A stretch of DNA of 26,023 nucleotides from Phoronis ovalis. Lineage: Eukaryota; Phoronida; Phoronidae. Location: NCBI GenBank assembly GCA_028565635.1, contig JAOXYB010053278.1:1-26023 (forward strand). Direction: 5' to 3'. Shown piece after piece: positions 19,738 through 26,023 of this stretch (within the stretch, counting starts at the first letter, position 1; each line of letters opens with the position of its first letter). Under the pieces are notes generated by a model that saw only the letters and a program-made list of their open reading frames with translations, was not told the DNA's origin and made no database searches. The position numbers and the translations under genes were made by a program.

Positions 19738-20947
19738 AACCTGTCTACCGAACTCAGTAATGGATATTGTCCTGCAGTTGGTGATTGCGAACATTATAAC
19801 TATACCCTTACACTGAATCATCTTGTGCAAGCTAGGTTACACGAGGGTGACCACAATCGATTGTATTACTTCACAGTTGAGGTGAAAAATATGGCTGGAC
19901 TGACTGAGTATAAACAGGTCACCATTCATGTCGATGATTCTGCCCCAACCACAGGAGTCGTTATTGATGGGCCTACTGTAGAAGATATAGAATTCCAGAG
20001 CGATTTAATAATTAATGCTAACTGGCATGGATTCTTTGATCATGAAAGCGGTATTTCACATTATGTAGTGGGCATTCATAACAGGTGTATTTCGCGAAAT
20101 GAACTTCTACACGATAGAGAAAATTCAACATGTCATTTCGTAGAAACTCAAGAAACTTTCGTGCAATTGCAAGCAGATACATATGGACGATATTTTGTAA
20201 CGGTTTTAGCTGTAAATAAAGCATTAGAAGCATCTCAAGCTGCGTGTTCAAGTGGAGTTTACATTGATAACTCTCCACCAAAAATTACAGAGGTACAAAT
20301 GCAAGACGTACATGTTACAGGTGGAATAGCATGCGACACATCCGGGATATGGTTTGTTAATGAAGATCGTTTCAGACAACAGCTTGAATCTGTACAAGAG
20401 TGTTTGTCAAAATGTACTGGCGAAGCTTCAAATACAAACTTAATTCCATCTCTAATGCACAGTAACGGAACTGGTTACAAGCTTGGTGTTGAGGGAAGTA
20501 TTGAACTGTGTAATAAATACGATTCGTTTGACATAAACAGAACAATATTCATACCTACTGATCATTTAAGAATTAACTGGAATTTCGAGGAAAAAGAAAG
20601 TCAAATTCTTGACTTTGAAATTGGATTTTCTAGCAGTCATGATAATATTGATAGTCCTGATCTCAAAGGCTTTCATTCTACGCACAAAACTAGTTTCTAT
20701 AACAACATTTATTCTGGTTTGAGTGAAGGGGACAGGTTTTTTATTGTCCTCCGAGCAATTAACAAAGCAGGCCTGAGCAATACTGTTCGCGTAGGTCCCA
20801 TTATTATTGACGAATCGCCTCCATTGTTTCAAGGCAGATTGGATATCACCAGACATTCTTTAGAAGAGATATGTACAAATTGGGACGAGCATTCATTCTA
20901 TGACGAAGAAGACTCAAATGGTATAGACTCGTATGCATGTTCAGTTG
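19738..20947 (+). CDS. Exon 11: repeat array
   Basis: 1210 bases, phase 0 to 1 (acceptor TCATTTTTAG, donor TTG/GTAGGT); residues 811-1213. It holds about three repeat units: FTVEVKNMAGLTEY, VDDSAPTTG, ANWHGFFDHESGISHYVVGI, IDNSPPKITE, INWNFEEKESQILDFEIGF, LRAINKAGLSN, IDESPPLF and NWDEHSFYDEEDS. Several cysteines lie between units (for example QECLSKCTGE), unlike standard FN3 domains. It ends YACSV-G, exactly before the intron. Confidence 0.9.
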
Positions 20948-21099
20948 GTAGGTATTATTGCATAACATTAACATTCTGAATTTATTTCATTTCGACTTTA
21001 TTTCAACCAATAAAAATACAATTCTAAAATTAAACTGAGTCAATATTAATGAATAATTTTATTTTGAATATTTTACAAAATAAGATCTTATTTTTGTAG

Positions 21100-22571
21100 G
21101 TACACCACATGACATCCAGGCTGTGTTACCATTCTCAGGTCTATCATCTTCCTGTACTGGGAGACAATTATGTTGCTGTGTCACTTTCAGTTCTCTCACA
21201 GACCATAATGCTGCTTATGGACTTAGTTATATTTTCAGCGTTAAAGTTCAGAACAGGGCCGGATTACAAAATGTTGTTAGCTCAGATACATTCAGGATTC
21301 CTTCAAGTTTACCACCATCAGCAGGCAATGTGTATGACATGAATCAGGTTTTGAATCAAGATACGTTTGTCGACGTAGATTATATAGAGGGTGAAACATT
21401 TTGTGTCGGCTGGAACGGATTCGATGGACATTATGATTCAATGAACTACAGTGTTTCACTGGGTACCAGCGAAACACTGAAAGATGTTGTTGAACGCGTA
21501 CACATTGGCGACGTTAACTTCACTTGTATACGCATCCATAGTATACCAAACTTTACCAAGGTATACGCCACAGTTACGGCATCTACAGATTCTGGTTCAG
21601 TAGCTGTCTCGTCGGATGGTGCGTTTATCTTTAACCAGTCAATGATATCCCAGATGGGCAATGTTTATGACGGATCCGGATGTGACGATACAGCAAATTG
21701 GAGTAATTTGCAAAGTGAAGCATTCACCTTAGAACCTGGGAGCGCATTCAGTGTCAACGTCAGTGAAGTGACAAGTAGTATGCATCCAAACAACATGTTT
21801 ACAATCAGATTCATATTTGAAACCATTGTTGATAGATCTTGCATCAATATGACATATTCAGACATAAGTGGTTTGAGGAAGCCTGTAGAAAGTGTTTTTC
21901 GTCCTAGTTTAGCTTCTCGTCTACTATTTTCTCTTCCATGGGAAGCTCACATTAACGAGATTACCATTAATAATACCTGTGGTGACTCTTTAAATATAAC
22001 GGAATTGCATGTAATGCAATGCGCTGTTGATATATCAAATCAGATTTCTACATCCACACTAAGAGGATACTTCTATTACAGTCCAGATGTGGATCAGCAT
22101 GTTTCACATTATGAATGTGCGATACAGGAAGAAAGCTGCTCAAAAGCTTTACTTGAAATGGAGAGTACTTGCGCAAATGATGGTCGCATAACTCCTTGGT
22201 ATAATGTTGGACATGAATTGAAATGCGAACTTAAAAATATGGATTTAACTTCAGGACATCGGTATAAGATTCTTGTTCGGCCATGCTTCAGCAACATTTG
22301 TTTGCATGTGACAACCTCCAGTGGGGTGTTGATACTGCCGAACAAGCCAAAGACAGGCGTGGTCAATGTTCTTAATGCAGGAATTCAACATACTGCAAAT
22401 ATCACATGGTTCAGTAGCAACATCCAATGGATAGCATTCGATGTTATAAATGGAAATATTGAAGAAATAGTTCAGTTTTACAAAATCGCAATATCAGCGA
22501 ATCCCCAAAATAAAGAAAGATTGAGCAAGTGGATTGTATTTTCTAATAAAAATTTATCAGCAGAACTTCAG
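21100..22571 (+). CDS. Exon 12: repeat array, longest exon
   Basis: 1472 bases, phase 1 to 0 (acceptor TTTTTGTAG, donor CAG/GTAAGT); residues 1214-1704. It has SVKVQNRAGLQN, PSSLPPSAGNVYD, FCVGWNGFDGHYDSMNYSVS, a long divergent Cys-bearing segment, and CELKNMDLTSGHRYKILVRP. Many N-x-S/T glycosylation sequons fit secretion. The centre (about residues 1390-1560) does not follow the repeat consensus and could be an inserted lectin- or CUB-like domain (weak inference). Confidence 0.9.
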
Positions 22572-22765
22572 GTAAGTAATTCTACTGGTTAGTAAGATAA
22601 CAAGGAGACTGTACTTGTAAAAAAGGTGGACACCCGTGCACTTAAACACAAGTTTAAAAGAGCCTTAACGCATTGACCATGTTCTGTTTACTATAATTTT
22701 ATATGTGGTTCTTATTAATAACAATTATATTATTATCGGATAGTGTGTTTTACATTGTTTTGCAG

Positions 22766-23468
22766 ACTACTATAAACGTAACGCCGTGGCGTCATCACCG
22801 GTTGAAATCAGCGCGTGTCATCATAAAAGGTTATTCCTCGTCCGGACAGAGTGCAATAGTTAGTAAAGAAATTGTTTTAGAGACTGCTTCGACGATAACT
22901 GTTCCCATTGCTGTGTACGAATTATTGCCTACGGATGCCAGAAAGTATAGATTCGTCGCTCATTCTACAAACATGGAAACTAAACAACTTAAACCCTTGC
23001 ATAACTTAGAAATAGACTTTACTAACATCAATACCACAATTAGTGGTCTTGTTACAGGTCCAAAATATGACTTGTATCAATGGAAGTTGGTAACTGTGAA
23101 AGACCCTAATTTGGACTGCATCAACGATATATTGTGTGTTCAGTCACTTTTTACGAACGATAATAATGTAGTTTTTGTAGATCTTACATTATTGCATGGC
23201 GTTAAATATTTCATTTGTGTTCACACAAACCAAACGGTAAGAGAACGTGAAACTTTTACCGAAACTTTGCCTGTAATTAACGTGTGTGGTAACGGTTTTG
23301 TGATTGATACTCATCCTCCAAAACCAGGTATTATCTCAGTAGCAAATTTATTCAACGGATTTACGACACACAAATACGAAATCTTCTTATCATGGACTAC
23401 ATTTATTGATGAAAATGAAGAGGTTATTGGCCAATCCACTGGAATTAAAAGTTATTACTATGGCGTCG
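22766..23468 (+). CDS. Exon 13: repeat array
   Basis: 703 bases, phase 0 to 1 (acceptor GTTTTGCAG, donor GTCG/GTATGT); residues 1705-1938. It includes FVIDTHPPKPGI and LSWTTFIDENEE, ending GIKSYYYGV-G. The end falls at the same place in the repeat as the end of exon 11. Confidence 0.9.
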
Positions 23469-23756
23469 GTATGTATACTGTGTTTGTTAGAAAACTTTCG
23501 ATTTTCTTGAAAGAAATAGGAGATATCTTGCCCAAGCCTATATTTCCAATAATTTAGAGGTTGCTGAGAGATCTTGAGAGGTTGCTTTTACAATGATAGT
23601 TTCATTTGTTCAATATGATTATTATAAATGTCTCAATCTTTGATACGGCGTTGATAACTGTTGGCTTTTACGTGCGGTATCTTGTACGGTGCCTACGTAG
23701 CTTATGTAATGTCAACATATTTGTATTTATTATAATCAAAATAATTATCACTTCAG

Positions 23757-23876
23757 GCACAGTACCAGGGCTTGATAATTTTGTACCATTTACCGCAACG
23801 GATCCAGACATAACCAGGGTTATAATTCAAAATATTACAATGACTGAAGGTGGTACATATTACACAGTTGTAAAAG
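23757..23876 (+). CDS. Exon 14: repeat array, short exon
   Basis: 120 bases, phase 1 to 1 (acceptor TCACTTCAG, donor AAAAG/GTATGG); residues 1939-1978. It reads GTVPGLDNFVPFTATDPD and continues through NITMTEGGTYYTVVK, the second half of one repeat unit. Confidence 0.85.
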
Positions 23877-24208
23877 GTATGGTGACTGTTCTATTTTAGT
23901 GTATATTGGTAATGCAAGATGTTGCTTTTTTATAAAAATGTGTTAAGGTACGCAAAAAGAGCAAGTTCTATAAATACTAAATTTGATTTATTATTTTTTA
24001 TTGTTATCTTTATTTCTACATTTCTTAGCCTCCTCACAATTGTATAAGCTGGTGACACAGCAACTGTATTAACAACAACAAAAAATCAGTTTTTTGATAG
24101 AGCAATTGCTTTAGCCAGTTAAATTTAGTTTACCTAAAATGATCTGCTGTATGTACGTGGAGAATTTGGTTTATCAAAAATGAGTCTGCTTTATTATACG
24201 TTTTGCAG
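23877..24208 (+). other. Intron 14
   Basis: 332 bases from GTATGG to TTTTGCAG. Nothing recognised. Confidence 0.65.
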
Positions 24209-24519
24209 CTTTTGACCAAGTTGGGCATATCACTGCAGCGGTATCAAAACCATTTGTAGTGGATATCTCTCCACCAAACTGCGAACGATTTTTAATCGGC
24301 TCTCCACATCAACACAGAGAACATGTATCTAGTCATATGCTTGAATTTCACTGGTATGGTTGTGAAGATGAAGAAAGCGGAGTTTTGTATGTAGAGTTGG
24401 CCATTGGATCTGAAAGAGAATCTCAAGATATTTATCCATGGAAGAAGCAAACAGGAAATACAGCTGTACTGACTCTTGCTAATTTAATTGACGGTCACCA
24501 GTACTACCCACAAATAAAG
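24209..24519 (+). CDS. Exon 15: repeat array
   Basis: 311 bases, phase 1 to 0; residues 1979-2082. It has AFDQVGHITAAVSKPFVVD then ISPPNCERF, FHWYGCEDEESGVLYVELAI and HQYYPQIK. This is a full linker plus the first half of a unit, with a Cys pair (NC / GC). Confidence 0.9.
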
Positions 24520-24762
24520 GTACAAACATAACATTCAGACAGCGAGATATGTAACGTAACTGTTAATAAATTGCTAAAAATATCTTCAAGCATTTATGTT
24601 TTTACAAAATATTTCTTTTACATAATATAAAGATACATTGGTTTGTATTCCTCAGCAACAGATCTACAAAATGTGTTTATCAATATCGGTGATTTATATG
24701 TATTTATATGTTACTATTCCTTCAGTTATAACCGATATTTACAAAAAGTTGCGTGATTTTAG

Positions 24763-25009
24763 TTAACGAACAAAGCCGGTTTGAGATCGATAATACGTGG
24801 AGAAGCTTTTATATTTGACTCTTCGCCACCACGTGTTGGAAAAATTCGTGACGGAGCTGCGACCGACATCAACTACCAAACAAGCATCTTCGAAATTGCA
24901 GCCAACTGGGACGGTTTTTATGATCCTCATTCGGGAATAGCTTTTTACAGAGCCGGTGTAACAGAAGAAGAACAGGATGTGCAATTATCTATTGTTGGTA
25001 TTCAAAAGA
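24763..25009 (+). CDS. Exon 16: repeat array
   Basis: 247 bases, phase 0 to 1 (acceptor GTGATTTTAG, donor AAAGA/GTGAGT); residues 2083-2164. It has LTNKAGLRS, IFDSSPPRVGKI and ANWDGFYDPHSGIAFYRAGV, one of the clearest matches to the repeat consensus. Confidence 0.9.
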
Positions 25010-25168
25010 GTGAGTTTGTACCTCTGCAAGTCTATGGAAATTGATTGATAAAAATAAATTATTAAGCGCATGGTTCAAACATATCAATTTAGAAAGAGTG
25101 TGCATTTTTCTTTTAAAAAATACTGCTGCAAACTCCGCGGCTCTTGTACCCTATTTTCTTCTATATAG

Positions 25169-25355
25169 GTACTCGTTTTCTCCACACCTTGAAACCTGGG
25201 CACAAATATTTTGTAACAGTTGAGGCATGCAACAATGTTGGACTATGTACGCAGTCTGTGTCAGACGGTGTGATTCCAGATCCATCTCCGCCAATTGCTG
25301 GTCTGGTTACTATTGGTTTCAGTGATAAGGGGAATTCTAATTATCAAGCGAATAG
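25169..25355 (+). CDS. Exon 17: repeat array
   Basis: 187 bases, phase 1 to 2 (acceptor CTTCTATATAG, donor ATAG/GTAAAA); residues 2165-2226. It has LKPGHKYFVTVEACNNVGLC, then DPSPPIAGLVTIG. The first codon is completed as AGT (Ser) across the intron. Confidence 0.9.
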
Positions 25356-25599
25356 GTAAAATTATATTACATCTTGTTTTTAAAATAATAATGTGATATA
25401 ACAGGTAACACTTTTTCAAATTAATAATTCCCATTTTCAGTCTTAAAATAATAATTTTTGCCAGGTTATAGAAAATCTATAAAGTTGTTGATTTGCTAAT
25501 TTTCCATGGATTCTTTATTTTGATTCGTTATAAATGGACTGCAAAATTTCACTCTGGTTATTATACATATGTCAGCCTGTCTTTTTCTTATGTTAATAG

Positions 25600-26023
25600 G
25601 CAATTTTTGAAGGCAAACTGGTTTGCATTCAATGATCCTGAATCAGAAATAGCAAGCTACGAATTGTGTATCGGAACCACAAGACTGTCATGTGATATCA
25701 CTAACTTCATAAATTGTCATAATGCAAATTCGCAATTTCTTGTTAACTTGAATCTACCATTAAATGCAGACATATTTGTGACAATTAAATGTACAAACAA
25801 AGCTGGTTTGAGCGTTCAATCATCTAGCGACCCAGTCGTAATAGATACAACGCCTCCGATTATCAATACACAACCCAGATTTATAAATGCTGAAATGACT
25901 TCGTTGAGACAAGAAACACAGTTTGAAACCAACGTGTTACGAATCGAATGGGAATTTAGGGATTTAGAGAGTCCAGTTATTCGGCATGTCATTTCGGTCT
26001 CGTCCCACCACAATGGTGCATTC
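25600..26023 (+). CDS. Exon 18: repeat array, runs off the window
   Basis: Acceptor TGTTAATAG, entered in phase 2. The frame is open to the last base (424 bases, residues 2227-2368). It has ANWFAFNDPESEIASYELCI, TIKCTNKAGLS, VIDTTPPII and IEWEFRDLESPVIRHVISVS. There is neither a donor nor a stop before the edge, so the exon and gene are incomplete at 3'. Confidence 0.9.

Larger units (their letters stand above)
10882..26023 (+). other. Gene model: giant secreted EGF / FN3-like repeat protein, 3' incomplete
   Basis: Eighteen coding exons (listed separately) join through canonical GT-AG introns with no phase conflict, giving 7104 coding bases: 2368 residues open to the last base of the window. 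Domain order by residue: signal peptide 1 to about 29; RVKR 57-60; cysteine-rich segment about 63-123; cysteine module A 124-162; EGF-like 163-195; second module A 196-242; EGF-like 243-279; a Cys-containing linker domain 280-416; then from about 417 to the edge a long beta-sandwich-like repeat array resembling fibronectin III or bacterial Ig-like domains, with D.SPP between units. No membrane helix or stop was reached. It would be extracellular, perhaps matrix, adhesion or recognition. I do not recognise a named orthologue, and function is unknown. A further short exon in a long intron could have been missed. Confidence 0.85.

Noticed and set aside
20566-20856. Minus-strand 96-codon frame
   Set aside because: Antisense of the strongly supported exon 11.

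Overview
This is animal nuclear DNA: AT-rich, intron-dense and entirely non-bacterial. GT-AG introns with canonical donors separate short exons whose reading phases join without conflict, and the proteins belong to animal-type families (FAM110; EGF-like and fibronectin-III-like extracellular modules). The style of the large gene reminds me of uncharacterised bivalve and other lophotrochozoan proteins. That placement is from memory and is an inference.

Both genes lie on the + strand. (1) About 1295-7168 holds a FAM110-like gene. A first recognised coding exon (1295-1421) joins in phase to a second (4072 to about 4136), giving the conserved FAM110 N-terminal block. A long 3' exon (open from 6041, stop at 7168) carries the conserved FAM110 C-terminal blocks, followed by AATAAA at 7210. 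The join from the second exon into the 3' exon is unresolved: the best-looking acceptor (6007) puts a stop in every frame. (2) From 10882 to the window edge and beyond runs a large secreted protein. I traced 18 coding exons with matching phases, giving 7104 coding bases (2368 codons) still open at base 26023. Its order is: signal peptide, basic RVKR site, a cysteine-rich block with two EGF-like exons alternating with two copies of another cysteine module (all phase-1 introns), then a long array of beta-sandwich-like repeats. These repeats are marked by W..F.D.ESGI..Y, N.AGL and D.SPP motifs.

Intergenic and intronic DNA holds a probable 1.2-kb mobile element (about 8163-9359) with imperfect terminal inverted repeats, G/C homopolymer runs and a minus-strand open frame. 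A second copy of its end sits at the window start (about 41-77). There is also a tRNA-derived SINE-like sequence on the minus strand (about 12105-12300), two small tandem arrays (32-bp and 27-bp units) and a 126-bp duplication.

Nothing in the window suggests that the two genes work together. FAM110 proteins are intracellular and linked to the centrosome and microtubules; the second product is extracellular. No rRNA, intact tRNA or CRISPR was seen. The most notable item is the large multi-module secreted protein, whose full architecture I cannot match to a named family.
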